64,000 nt of DNA from Psychrobacillus sp. OK028 (GTDB lineage Bacteria > Bacillota > Bacilli > Bacillales_A > Planococcaceae): NCBI RefSeq assembly GCF_900103605.1, contig NZ_FNHY01000006.1, positions 62,001 to 126,000 on the forward strand. The letters are read 5' to 3'. Position numbers and translations under genes: made by a program. How positions within the stretch are numbered: position 1 is the first letter of the stretch; each line of letters starts with the position of its first letter. The notes under the pieces were generated by a model, which was not told where the DNA came from, did not search any database, and saw nothing but the letters and a program-made list of their open reading frames with translations. Shown here piece by piece: positions 42,426 through 51,243 of the stretch.

Positions 42426-44141
42426 ATGGTAACAAAATTACCTAAAGTAGATGTTGTCACAATAGGTGTAGGCTGGTCCGCTGGTATCATCGCAGCTGAG
42501 CTAACAAAAAAAGGCAAAAAAGTTGTTGGATTAGAACGTGGTAAAGAGAGAAAAACTGAAGATTATTACATGGCCCATGACGAACTTAGATATGCAGTAC
42601 GCCATGAAATGATGCAAGATCTTTCTAAAGAAACAATTACTTTCCGTAATAATGACAAAATGCGCTCTCTTCCAATGAGATCTTATGGTTCATTCTTACT
42701 TGGTGTTGGTGTTGGTGGTTCTGGTGCCCACTGGAATGGCCAAAACTTCCGTTTCCTTCCATATGATTTTGAACTACGTAGTAAAACAATTGAAAAATAT
42801 GGTTTAGATAAAATACCTGCGGATATGACTATCCAAGACTGGGGTATTACATACGATGAGATCGAGCCTTATTATGATCAATACGAGAAAATGGCAGGGA
42901 TTTCTGGTGAAGACAATCCCCTAGGTGGAAAACGCTCTAACCCCTTCCCTACTCCAGCGATGAAAAAAACAGAAGCTATGCGGTTATTTGATGACACAAC
43001 AAAACGAATGGGTTACCATCCGTATGTACAACCATCTGCCAATCTATCGGAAAATTATACAAATCCAGATGGAATCTCTCGAGCAGCTTGCCAATATTGC
43101 GGATTCTGTGAGCGTTTCGGCTGTGAATATGGAGCAAAAGCAGAACCTGGCGTAACTGTACTGCCAGTTGCACAAGCTACAGGTAACTTTGAAGTACGTC
43201 CACATTCTGAAGTACGTCGTATTTTATACACTAACGGAAAAGCTACTGGAGTTCTTTACACAGATTTAACTACTGGGGAAGAATTCGAACAACCAGCAGA
43301 TGTTGTCGTATTATCAGGTTATGTATTTACAAACGTTCGTCTTCTATTACTTTCAGGAATCGGAAGACCATACGATCCAACTACTGGAACTGGAGTAATC
43401 GGGAAAAACTATGCTTACCAAATTCGTAAAGGTAGAGCAACTGGATTCTTTGATGACCACAAGTTCAACAACTTTGCAGGAGCCGGTGGTTTAGGTATGA
43501 TTATCGATGATTTCAACGGAGATAACTTCGATCACTCTGATTTAGACTTTATCCACGGTGGGATGATTATCCTTGGTCAAACTGGACAAAGACCTATTGC
43601 CAACAACCAAGTTCCATCAGGCACAAAATCTTGGGGTAAAGAGTTTAAAGATGCTTCCCTAAAATATACAAATGCTTCTTTAACTGTAAGTGGTGAAGGT
43701 GCTTCCATGGCCTATAAACAACATTTCCTTGACCTAGATCCTGTTTACAAAGACGCTTTTGGTGATCCATTAGTTCGTATTACTTTTGACTTCGAAGAAC
43801 AAGACCGTCAGTTGACGAAGTTTATGGCTGAGAAGTGTGGAGAAATCCTTAAAGAAATGGGTGCGAATCATGTTGATGTTAGTGGAGATCTTGGGCCTTA
43901 CAATGTTGCTGAATATCAATCCACTCATAATACTGGTGGTGTAATAATGGGTGCAGATCCTGAAACATCTGCAGTCAACAATTACTCACAAATGTGGGAT
44001 GTCGAAAATCTATTTGTTGTAGGTGCATCATCGTTCCCACAAAATGCTGGATACAACCCAACTGGTACAGTAGGTGCATTATCTTACCGTGCGGCTGAAG
44101 GTATTCTGAAGTATATGGAAAAAGGCGGATCACTAATTTAA
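42426..44141 (+). CDS. GMC-family FAD dehydrogenase catalytic subunit (gluconate 2-dehydrogenase-like)
   Basis: This 571-residue GMC oxidoreductase has an FAD-binding start VDVVTIGVGWSAGIIAAEL (GxGxxG form) and GVGVGGSGAHWNGQNFRF. The C-terminal active-site region has STHNTGGVIMGADPE and FPQNAGYNPTGTVGALSYRAAEGI. A cysteine cluster CQYCGFCERFGC (Cys222, 225, 228, 233) matches the iron-sulfur ligating region seen in FAD-glucose dehydrogenases. It has no signal peptide, so it depends on the Tat-bearing small subunit for export. It oxidises a sugar or sugar acid outside the membrane. A cytochrome c subunit gene, usual in proteobacteria, is absent. Confidence 0.92.
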   Translation: MVTKLPKVDVVTIGVGWSAGIIAAELTKKGKKVVGLERGKERKTEDYYMAHDELRYAVRHEMMQDLSKETITFRNNDKMRSLPMRSYGSFLLGVGVGGSGAHWNGQNFRFLPYDFELRSKTIEKYGLDKIPADMTIQDWGITYDEIEPYYDQYEKMAGISGEDNPLGGKRSNPFPTPAMKKTEAMRLFDDTTKRMGYHPYVQPSANLSENYTNPDGISRAACQYCGFCERFGCEYGAKAEPGVTVLPVAQATGNFEVRPHSEVRRILYTNGKATGVLYTDLTTGEEFEQPADVVVLSGYVFTNVRLLLLSGIGRPYDPTTGTGVIGKNYAYQIRKGRATGFFDDHKFNNFAGAGGLGMIIDDFNGDNFDHSDLDFIHGGMIILGQTGQRPIANNQVPSGTKSWGKEFKDASLKYTNASLTVSGEGASMAYKQHFLDLDPVYKDAFGDPLVRITFDFEEQDRQLTKFMAEKCGEILKEMGANHVDVSGDLGPYNVAEYQSTHNTGGVIMGADPETSAVNNYSQMWDVENLFVVGASSFPQNAGYNPTGTVGALSYRAAEGILKYMEKGGSLI

Positions 44142-44149
44142 ATCGCTTT

Positions 44150-44190
44150 AAGAGGCTGTCCCAAGTATGGGAGAGCCTCTTTCATTTTCT
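44150..44190 (+). terminator. Terminator of the dehydrogenase operon (bidirectional)
   Basis: The stem aagaggct...ccc / ggg...agcctctt is followed by tcattttc. It lies between convergent genes. Confidence 0.85.
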
Positions 44191-44203
44191 TTATACTATT
44201 CCA

Positions 44204-45331
44204 TTACTCCTCTTGTTTTTTAAAAAATAACGATCCACCTATTAAGAACACACCACTAAATAAGAAGATTCCTATTATCCCTACAGAGCCACCAATGACA
44301 CCGAAAAAAGTGGGGGCCACTAACTGGAAAAAACGATTTGTCGCTATACGAAGTCCTAATAATTCCCCAGTCCTACCAGGCGGTGAAGCGTTATAGGTAG
44401 TCGTCATTGAAATTGGTTGACCACAGCCCAAGCCTAAGCCCATTAGAATGGCCAACAAAGCGATTAAATACACCGACTGACTTACGGGTAAAAGTAGAAA
44501 AGTAATTCCCGCGATTAAAATAGACAAAAACAAAATGGTATCCCTCTTATAAGTTTCTAATAGTTTCGGCAATACAAAGCGAACAAACATCGTTGCTAAT
44601 CCTTGTAAAGCTATAATCCATCCAATTGTAGAAGTAGTTAAATTCAACTCTTTGCCCAACAAGGGGAAATATGCTACAAAAATATCTTTGGAATATAATA
44701 CAAGAGCACTTGAAAACAATGCTTTTCGGATGAATTTATTCTCAAATAGCTTTAATGAATCTATTAATTTTGAAGGTGATCCGGTAGGTTTCTGGGTAAC
44801 TTTTGAAATTTGGAATGAAAATATAACAGAAATAATACCTATCACTATACAAAAAATATAAACCATCTGAAAAGATACATGCTCTGATAGGTAACCACCG
44901 ACCAATGGGCCGATGACAGCCCCTAAAGCTACACAAAGACTAAACATACTAAAAAAATAATCTCTATTTTTAGCGTTAGATTGATGTCCCAACAAGTTTT
45001 GTAAAGCAATAGGAATACAAATATTCGCGAGTCCTAATAATAATTGACTTGCAAATAACGCCCATATCGCAGTAAATATTGCCGGAACTACCATCCCAGC
45101 AATTGCTGCCATAAAACCAAAAATTACTGGAAATCGATCGCCGAATTTATCAATTACTTTTCCTGCATGAATGGAAAATATCATTGGTAATAATGCAAAT
45201 GATGATGTTAAGATACCTATAATGACAATAGATGCTCCAAACTCATCTGCGGATAATGTTATGACCGGTCTTGTTGCATTTATGATTGTCTGAAACAAAA
45301 AAATAAGCAATAAAATGCCCCGTAATTTCAT
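44204..45331 (-). CDS. MFS transporter
   Basis: This is a 375-residue major facilitator with 12 predicted helices. The first cytoplasmic loop motif is HAGKVIDKFGDRFPVIFG, and later GLANICIPIALQNLLG and LGLGCGQPISMTT. The C-terminus ends FFKKQEE. The ligand is unknown; general drug or metabolite export is typical for this group. I start at ATG 45331, eight bases after RBS aggaag; GTG 45340 overlaps the RBS. It is a single gene on the minus strand. Confidence 0.88.
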   Translation of the reverse strand: MKLRGILLLIFLFQTIINATRPVITLSADEFGASIVIIGILTSSFALLPMIFSIHAGKVIDKFGDRFPVIFGFMAAIAGMVVPAIFTAIWALFASQLLLGLANICIPIALQNLLGHQSNAKNRDYFFSMFSLCVALGAVIGPLVGGYLSEHVSFQMVYIFCIVIGIISVIFSFQISKVTQKPTGSPSKLIDSLKLFENKFIRKALFSSALVLYSKDIFVAYFPLLGKELNLTTSTIGWIIALQGLATMFVRFVLPKLLETYKRDTILFLSILIAGITFLLLPVSQSVYLIALLAILMGLGLGCGQPISMTTTYNASPPGRTGELLGLRIATNRFFQLVAPTFFGVIGGSVGIIGIFLFSGVFLIGGSLFFKKQEE

Positions 45332-45403
45332 AAGTATCACTTCCTGAAACTTTATTTAAAACAATTAATAAGCATACTTATTAAAAGGAAGGAATTAAAT
45401 TTA

Positions 45404-45985
45404 ATGAAAAAACCACAAATGACGTTATTTAAATTTAAGGCACTTGATTTCATAGAAAAAAACGCTATCTATGAAGCTGCATACACTTTTAAAAATGCTA
45501 CTTTCGAAGTTACATCAGAGCGGCCAATTATCATTTTATGTATTGGATCTGATAAAAACATTTCAGATGTTTTCGGTCCAATGGTTGGTACTTTTTTAAT
45601 AGAAAACAATTTTCCATATAAAGTGTATGGTACACTACAAAATCCTGTAAACGCATTTAATTTAGAGGATACTTTTAATAAGATTATTAATCACTATGAG
45701 AATCCATTTATTATAGGAATTGATGCTAGTTTAGGTGAACCGGCTAAGATAGGATATATACAACTATACGATGGACCCATTCATCCTGGATCAGCAATAG
45801 GAAATGAGCTACCACTAGTTGGTAATATGCACATAAAAGGGTTTGTAAATACTTCCGTCCCAACCTATCCCGCACATTTTCTAAATGATACGCGCTTATT
45901 TCATGTAATGAACATGTCACGAGCAACTGCACATTTGTTAATAACTTGGTCTCAGTTGAATAGTCCTCTTAGACAAAATATCTAA
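45404..45985 (+). CDS. yyaC: Sporulation-associated GPR-like protein YyaC
   Basis: This 193-residue protein resembles YyaC (DUF1256), a relative of the spore protease GPR. Text: IILCIGSDKNISDVFGPMVGTFLIE, then GTLQNPVNAFNLEDT, then IIGIDASLGEPAKIGYI and PGSAIGNELPLVGNMHIKGFVN. It is expected in sporulating cells. RBS aaaaggaagga precedes ATG. Its last codons form half of its own terminator. It stands alone on the plus strand, convergent with the citrate-type transporter. Confidence 0.9.
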   Translation: MKKPQMTLFKFKALDFIEKNAIYEAAYTFKNATFEVTSERPIIILCIGSDKNISDVFGPMVGTFLIENNFPYKVYGTLQNPVNAFNLEDTFNKIINHYENPFIIGIDASLGEPAKIGYIQLYDGPIHPGSAIGNELPLVGNMHIKGFVNTSVPTYPAHFLNDTRLFHVMNMSRATAHLLITWSQLNSPLRQNI

Positions 45986-45998
45986 GAGGACTGTTTTT
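45962..45998 (+). terminator. Terminator overlapping the yyaC stop
   Basis: The stem agtcctcttag / ctaagaggact starts inside the last eight codons of yyaC and is followed by GTTTTT. It touches the convergent yraO stop, so transcription from both sides ends here. Confidence 0.88.
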
Positions 45999-47313
45999 AA
46001 AATATTGTAATTCCTCCTGTTAGTAGTGCTACTATAATTAAAACACCTGAACATACAAATGCCCACTTAAAAACATAGCGCTGAAAATCCCCTAAATCTA
46101 CTTTTAGCATACCTACTAACAATAATGTCGATGCAACTAATGGACTTAAAAAGTGAACAGGTTGCCCTAAGACTGAAGCTCTTGCAATCTCAAGTGGGCT
46201 TACACCGTAAGCCGATGCGGCTTCCGCTAGAATAGGCAGAACTCCAAAATAATAAGCGTCATTCGATAATACAAATGTAAACGGTAAACTTGTAATAGCA
46301 ACTACTAATGGGAAAAATGAACCTACAGACTCAGGAATAATATTCACTAACGACATGGCAATCGCATCTACCATCTTAGTACCCGAAAATATCCCTGTGA
46401 AAATTCCAGCAGCAAATACCAGTGTAACAACAGTCAAGGCATTACTTGCATGTGCATCTAAACGATCCTTTTGTAAATCTAAATTTGGATAGTTAATCAA
46501 TAAAGCGATCATAAATCCTATCATAAATAGGATTGGAGCTGGCAACAGAGCTAAAACTAATACAACCATTACTGAAATAGTTAAGATTAAATTTAACCAA
46601 ATGAATTGTGGTCTTTTCAAATGGTCCGCACTTTCCACTGATAATGCCAATTCGGGCATACCCCAGCTCTTTATTTCTTTCTCTTTTAGTACAAGAACAC
46701 CTAATCTTTTTCTTTCTTTTCTTCCGAGTATAAAAGCGATACCTAAAATACATAGCATACCACCAAATAACGTTGGTAAAATTGGTATAAAGAACTCGTT
46801 GGCATCTAATCCCAAAGAAGCAATAGCTCTAGTAGCAGGTCCTCCCCAAGGAGTCATTCCGCTCATTACACTTACGGAAAGCATAGAGATTGTACCTAAA
46901 ATGAGCGGGTTTATACCAATGCGTAAAAACAGTGGCAACATTGCTGAAATAGTAATCATATGTGTAGTAGTTCCATCTCCATCTAATGCAACTAACATAG
47001 AAATTAAGGCAGTACCCACAACAATTTTTAATGGATCCCCTTCTACCACTTTAAGCATTTTTTGAATTAAAGGATCAAATAATCCAGCATCTATTAATAC
47101 CCCGAAAAACAAAATGGCGAATAGTAATAATGCCGCAGAAGGTGCAACAACCTTTAACCCATCTAGCATCATCGTACCTAAATTTTTATAAAATCCTCCC
47201 ATTAGAGCAAAAACAATAGGCACAAGCACAAGTGCAGTTATTGGTGATAACTTTTTTGTCATGATTAATATTGTAAATACAATAACCATCGATAAACCTA
47301 AAAATGTTAACAT
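45997..47313 (-). CDS. yraO: CitMHS-family citrate/tricarboxylate transporter, YraO-like
   Basis: This 438-residue polytopic carrier of the CitMHS family imports a metal-complexed tricarboxylate. Motifs include LVALDGDGTTTHMITISAMLPL and SVMSGMTPWGGPATRAIASLGLD. The C-terminal half has LSNDAYYFGVLPIL and ASVLGQPVHFLSPLVAS. RBS ggggtgg precedes ATG. With the LysR gene upstream and the divergent PrpF-like gene it reproduces the B. subtilis yraM-yraN-yraO locus. A cre-like site overlaps its leader and a motif shared with yraM lies further upstream, so it is probably induced by YraN and repressed by carbon catabolite control. Confidence 0.92.
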   Translation of the reverse strand: MLTFLGLSMVIVFTILIMTKKLSPITALVLVPIVFALMGGFYKNLGTMMLDGLKVVAPSAALLLFAILFFGVLIDAGLFDPLIQKMLKVVEGDPLKIVVGTALISMLVALDGDGTTTHMITISAMLPLFLRIGINPLILGTISMLSVSVMSGMTPWGGPATRAIASLGLDANEFFIPILPTLFGGMLCILGIAFILGRKERKRLGVLVLKEKEIKSWGMPELALSVESADHLKRPQFIWLNLILTISVMVVLVLALLPAPILFMIGFMIALLINYPNLDLQKDRLDAHASNALTVVTLVFAAGIFTGIFSGTKMVDAIAMSLVNIIPESVGSFFPLVVAITSLPFTFVLSNDAYYFGVLPILAEAASAYGVSPLEIARASVLGQPVHFLSPLVASTLLLVGMLKVDLGDFQRYVFKWAFVCSGVLIIVALLTGGITIF

Positions 47314-47331
47314 ATATATCCACCCCTTTTT

Positions 47332-47346
47332 AGAAATCGCTTACAT
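47332..47346 (-). promoter_or_regulatory. Candidate cre (CcpA) site in the yraO leader
   Basis: Read on minus the sequence is ATGTAAGCGATTTCT, which fits the degenerate cre consensus WTGNAANCGNWNNCW at every fixed position. It lies 19 to 33 bases upstream of the yraO start, where CcpA would act as a roadblock. Confidence 0.5.
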
Positions 47347-47402
47347 TATGAAAAATAAGAATTTTCCAACAGAAACTATTTACAAGGTTAATATATTTCT
47401 TT

Positions 47403-47421
47403 TTATAAGTAAAATATATAT
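47403..47421 (-). promoter_or_regulatory. Candidate YraN operator upstream of yraO
   Basis: On minus the sequence is ATATATATTTTACTTATAA. The last 14 bases, TATTTTACTTATAA, recur exactly at 48375-48388 before yraM, in the same orientation relative to the downstream gene. Such sharing at two promoters flanking a LysR gene suggests a regulator site or a common promoter element. Confidence 0.55.
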
Positions 47422-47447
47422 TTTTTTAGATTTATCTACAAAAAAAC

Positions 47448-48326
47448 TTATAATCTACTTTCCTCTTCTTCGTATGTTTGAAGAAACTCGATAAATACTT
47501 TAACAATTTTCAAGTTCATAACCTCTTCTTTATGCAGGACCCATGTATCTCGAATAACTGGTTCCTTATCTCGATAATTTAATTCATATCGGTATAACTC
47601 ATCCGATTTTCTTAAACAAATTTCAGGTAAAATTGATATTCCTAAGTCATTTTTCACCATTTCTTTGCATGTTTCCTGGCGATCTGTTTCCATCGTGACA
47701 TTAGGGGGATTTTGAAAATGATCATGCCACCAAACCTCTATTAATTCTTTTAAAGACGAATCCGTTTTATATTGAATAAAAGGTAAAGTAGGAATTTCCT
47801 CAAAATCAACTTCCTGTTTTGAAATTAAGCATAATCTTTCTTTATGTAGTAATGTTTTAGTACCATGCCATGCGTAGTTTCCACGCATTATCCCAACATG
47901 AACACTAGATGAATTTAACAAATCCATTATATGTTTACTCCATCCAGTATGTACTTTAAACTGTATGCTCGGATAATATTCCGAAAATCTCTTCAGTATA
48001 CGAGGTAACTTATATTGAGCAAAATTACTTGACGCACCAATATTCAAAACACCCCGTAATTCACCATTAACATTTAGCACTTCGTCTTGCACTTGCTTAA
48101 GACGCGCCATCATTTCCTCCGCATATTTAATCAAATAGATTCCCTCTGTTGTAAACTCTATTCCTCCCCTAATCTTGTAAAAAATCTTTACTCCAAAACG
48201 TTCTTCAATGTTATTCATACGATAAGTAAGCGCTGGCTGTGATAAGTATAATTTCTTAGCGGCATTACTTAAATTTTTTTCCTCACTAATAACAATTAAC
48301 GAAATCCAATCTTTCTCATCCACCAA
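47448..48326 (-). CDS. yraN: LysR-family regulator YraN
   Basis: This 292-residue LysR regulator has an N-terminal helix-turn-helix (LSNAAKKLYLSQPALTYRMNNIE). The effector domain starts near residue 90 (LNIGASSNFAQYKLPRILKRF). It starts at TTG 48326, seven bases after RBS aaagga; GTG 48323 is also possible. It lies between yraO (same strand, 134 bases downstream) and yraM (divergent, 112 bases away), exactly as in B. subtilis. It should sense a tricarboxylate and activate both neighbours. Confidence 0.92.
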   Translation of the reverse strand: MVDEKDWISLIVISEEKNLSNAAKKLYLSQPALTYRMNNIEERFGVKIFYKIRGGIEFTTEGIYLIKYAEEMMARLKQVQDEVLNVNGELRGVLNIGASSNFAQYKLPRILKRFSEYYPSIQFKVHTGWSKHIMDLLNSSSVHVGIMRGNYAWHGTKTLLHKERLCLISKQEVDFEEIPTLPFIQYKTDSSLKELIEVWWHDHFQNPPNVTMETDRQETCKEMVKNDLGISILPEICLRKSDELYRYELNYRDKEPVIRDTWVLHKEEVMNLKIVKVFIEFLQTYEEEESRL

Positions 48327-48367
48327 ATATCATTCCTTTATAAAATATTTTTTCGAAAAAATTAAAA

Positions 48368-48388
48368 ATATATCTATTTTACTTATAA
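48368..48388 (+). promoter_or_regulatory. Candidate YraN operator upstream of yraM
   Basis: ATATATCTATTTTACTTATAA lies 50 bases before the yraM start and 42 bases upstream of yraN. It matches the motif before yraO at 16 of 17 aligned bases, including 14 contiguous ones. Confidence 0.55.
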
Positions 48389-48438
48389 CATATCCTCCCA
48401 TAGGATGGAAATAGACAAAGACATCGGAGGAATGAAAA

Positions 48439-49590
48439 ATGATGAAGATTCCAGTTACAATTATGCGTGGAGGAACTAGCAAAGGAATTTTTATTCTAGA
48501 AGAGCATATGCCAACAAGTCGCGATCAATGGCAAGACTTTTTAATGGACTTAATGGGGAGCCCTGACCAAAAGCAGATCGATGGTCTAGGAGGAGCAAAT
48601 TCGCTAACTAGCAAAGTGGCCATTATTAAGAAATCCACTATTCCGGGAATTGATGTTGAATATACATTTGCACAAGTCAGCATTACTCAACAGACCGTTG
48701 ATTTTAAAGGAAACTGTGGAAATATATCATCTGCTGTTGCACCATTTGCTATTGAACAAGGTTTAGTCCCTGCTTATTCTCCTCTAACCCGTGTCACTAT
48801 TTTAAATACAAATACGAATAAATGTATTATTTCTAAAGTCGAGGTACAAAACGGACATGTAATAACAGAGGGTTCTACTGAAATACCTGGTGTTCCCGGA
48901 ACAGGATCCCCCATTTATTTATCTTTTAAAAATGCAGAAGGTGCCGTTACCTCTAAGCTTTATCCAACTGGTTCGCCAATTGATACGATTACTTGGCGCG
49001 GAAAGCAGCTATCGATATCTATTGTTGATTTTGCCAATCCACTAGTTTTTTTACATGCCCAAGATGTCGGCTTAACTGGTATCGAACTTCCGAATGAATA
49101 CACCGATGAGCAGCTAGCTATGCTGGAAGAAATCCGTAGTATTGCAGCAGAACTATGTGGGTTTTGCTCTAAAGAAGAAGCAACTTTAAAATCCCCTGCA
49201 GTTCCGAAAATGACTGTTGTTGCTGCTCCTACTAATTATAAGGATATGTCTGGTCGCTTACAAAAGGCTGATCAACATGATTTACTTATCCGAATGATGT
49301 CCATGCAAAAACCTCATGGTGCTTTAGCTATTACAGGTGCTATTTGTACTTCAGCTGCTATTTATTCACAGCAAACTATTCTTAAAGACATAATAGGTCT
49401 GAGAAAAGAAATAATACGCTTAGGTCATCCCGCTGGAGTAATGCAGACAAAAATTGTCGTAAGTTTCGGTAAGATTGAAAGTATCACAGTTATCCGAACA
49501 GCACGTAAAATAATGGAAGGTTATGCTTTTACAAAGAATGCTTATTCAAGTGTTCCATTAGAAATGGAATATAAAGTCTTTAACAGATAA
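48439..49590 (+). CDS. yraM: PrpF-family (aconitate isomerase-like) protein YraM
   Basis: This 383-residue protein belongs to the PrpF family: KIPVTIMRGGTSKGIFILEEHMP at the N-terminus, DGLGGANSLTSKVAII, and the active-site KGNCGNISSAVAPFAIEQG with its cysteine. PrpF proteins move double bonds in aconitate-type acids, for example trans- to cis-aconitate or methylaconitate isomers. Next to a CitMHS importer this suggests use of external trans-aconitate or a similar acid feeding the TCA cycle; the exact substrate is inference. RBS ggaggaatg precedes ATGATG. It ends at its own terminator. Confidence 0.92.
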   Translation: MMKIPVTIMRGGTSKGIFILEEHMPTSRDQWQDFLMDLMGSPDQKQIDGLGGANSLTSKVAIIKKSTIPGIDVEYTFAQVSITQQTVDFKGNCGNISSAVAPFAIEQGLVPAYSPLTRVTILNTNTNKCIISKVEVQNGHVITEGSTEIPGVPGTGSPIYLSFKNAEGAVTSKLYPTGSPIDTITWRGKQLSISIVDFANPLVFLHAQDVGLTGIELPNEYTDEQLAMLEEIRSIAAELCGFCSKEEATLKSPAVPKMTVVAAPTNYKDMSGRLQKADQHDLLIRMMSMQKPHGALAITGAICTSAAIYSQQTILKDIIGLRKEIIRLGHPAGVMQTKIVVSFGKIESITVIRTARKIMEGYAFTKNAYSSVPLEMEYKVFNR

Positions 49591-49593
49591 ATG

Positions 49594-49630
49594 AAAAGCC
49601 ACATTTCCATATGGAAACGCTGGCTTTTCT
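49594..49630 (+). terminator. Terminator of yraM (bidirectional)
   Basis: The stem aaaagcca...ttccat / atggaa...tggctttt is followed by ct and T-rich DNA, four bases after the stop. It lies between convergent genes. Confidence 0.85.
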
Positions 49631-49668
49631 ACTCGTTGGGGATTATTTCATTGTGATAGTGAACTAAT

Positions 49669-50988
49669 TCACTTTAGAGGTATTTCCACCACAGCCGTTG
49701 TAACTAAATCCTCCGATGATTCAATTGAAATTTTCCCGTTGTATTTTTTTACGACTTCCTTCACGATAAATAAGCCTTGACCCCTATCTTTTCCTAGCTC
49801 TTCTTTTTTTGTTGAGTGCCCTCGTTTAAAAATTAATTCTTTATCGAGAATTTCAGGTCCAGTATTCGTGACTTTAAACAAATAATGAGTATTATTTGAC
49901 GAACAATCAATCGTTATTTTCCGCCCTGCCTCTGGCAATTCCATCGTTGCATCCATTGCATTATCGATTAAATTTGATAAAACAATGATTAAATCTGTCG
50001 TTTTTATACGATCGAATGTAACGGGCGAAATCGTTATTTCCATATCAATCCGATGATTTAGTGCCGCGACCTTCTTTGTTTGTAACAAAATCGAAAGCCC
50101 CGGATGCTCAATATCAGGTTGTATGGATTCAATCGTTTCTACTTCTTTAAAAAGGGAGGATGCATATTGTAGTGCCTTATCCGATTCCCCTATTTTTAAG
50201 AGTCCATGTAAAACTAGAATATGATTGGAAAAATCATGTCGTAACGAAGAAACAGAGGTTATTAATGTTTTTATTTCTGTTTGATAGGTAATCTCCGTGT
50301 ATCCTACTTCCTTTGCGACCTCTCTTCGGTACCATCTCTGCATAAATACAAAAGAACCTATCACGATGAAAATAAAAACACCATTAAATACAAAATTTAA
50401 AATATTTCTTTTCAATACGGTCTCTTTAATCTGATTGATCGAATCTGCACTAATATCGATACCTAAATAACCAAGTACCTTGCCTTCTTCGTTTTTTATA
50501 GGTGCACCGACAGATAAATAGTCACCGTAATCGGGATCCTTCAGCACTTCAGTTACATATGTCTTTCCTTCATAGGCTAGTTTGACTTGTTCTGCCGGGA
50601 CTGTGCATGGTTCGCCAATCGGATAATCCATCAAACTATCTATTTTGCCGGAGTAACCCAATATCATTGTTTTAGATACTTTAGGATTATCAATTTCTAG
50701 TGTGTAAACATATAACGCATCTAGCTTTTCACGTGCATCAATCAAATAGTTTTGAATTGCTTGATAGTATTCATTTTTCCCTGGTTCACTTAAAAATTTC
50801 TGGTACGTTTCGATATCTATAGAGGAAGCAATTGACTGAGCTGCTTTTAAACTTTGATTTGCGATTGATTCTTCGACTGTATTTTTCATTCTTGTGTATG
50901 AGATATACACATTTATAGTGGAAAAAAAGAGTAATAAAACAATTAATAAGACAAAGATTATTTTTACTTTATGACTTTTCATATACAT
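49669..50988 (-). CDS. Orphan sensor histidine kinase (SpoOB/GHKL type)
   Basis: This 439-residue membrane kinase has TM1 (about 8-29), an extracellular Cache-like domain (about 40-190, YLSVGAPIKNEEGKVLGYLGIDIS), TM2 (about 196-217), and a dimerisation helix with LRHDFSNHILVLHGLLKIG. The phospho-histidine is in HDFSNH. The GHKL ATPase domain has LIDNAMDATMEL, GQGLFIVKEVV. The HDxxNH motif marks the CitA/DcuS, AgrC and SpoOB-like group. No response regulator is adjacent, which is unusual for this class. RBS aaggaag precedes ATG. It is near a dCache chemoreceptor, divergently oriented. Confidence 0.85.
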   Translation of the reverse strand: MYMKSHKVKIIFVLLIVLLLFFSTINVYISYTRMKNTVEESIANQSLKAAQSIASSIDIETYQKFLSEPGKNEYYQAIQNYLIDAREKLDALYVYTLEIDNPKVSKTMILGYSGKIDSLMDYPIGEPCTVPAEQVKLAYEGKTYVTEVLKDPDYGDYLSVGAPIKNEEGKVLGYLGIDISADSINQIKETVLKRNILNFVFNGVFIFIVIGSFVFMQRWYRREVAKEVGYTEITYQTEIKTLITSVSSLRHDFSNHILVLHGLLKIGESDKALQYASSLFKEVETIESIQPDIEHPGLSILLQTKKVAALNHRIDMEITISPVTFDRIKTTDLIIVLSNLIDNAMDATMELPEAGRKITIDCSSNNTHYLFKVTNTGPEILDKELIFKRGHSTKKEELGKDRGQGLFIVKEVVKKYNGKISIESSEDLVTTAVVEIPLK

Positions 50989-51243
50989 ACGTACTTCCTT
51001 AGCTTATTTCTATTTTAAAAGTAGATTATTCGACAATTATCTTGTAAATAATGTAATTATACAATAGTAAATGCCAAAAAGCTTAATTAACAGTACTTTT
51101 TTACCAATAAATTAAATACTAAAGATTATAAAGTTCTAGTCGATAATCAGAATAGAGTCAATAATACATTTTTTAGGTGAATATTTGACATTAATAAGCA
51201 ATTGAAATATTACTTGAGGTTTACAAAGTGGGAGGATTTAACA

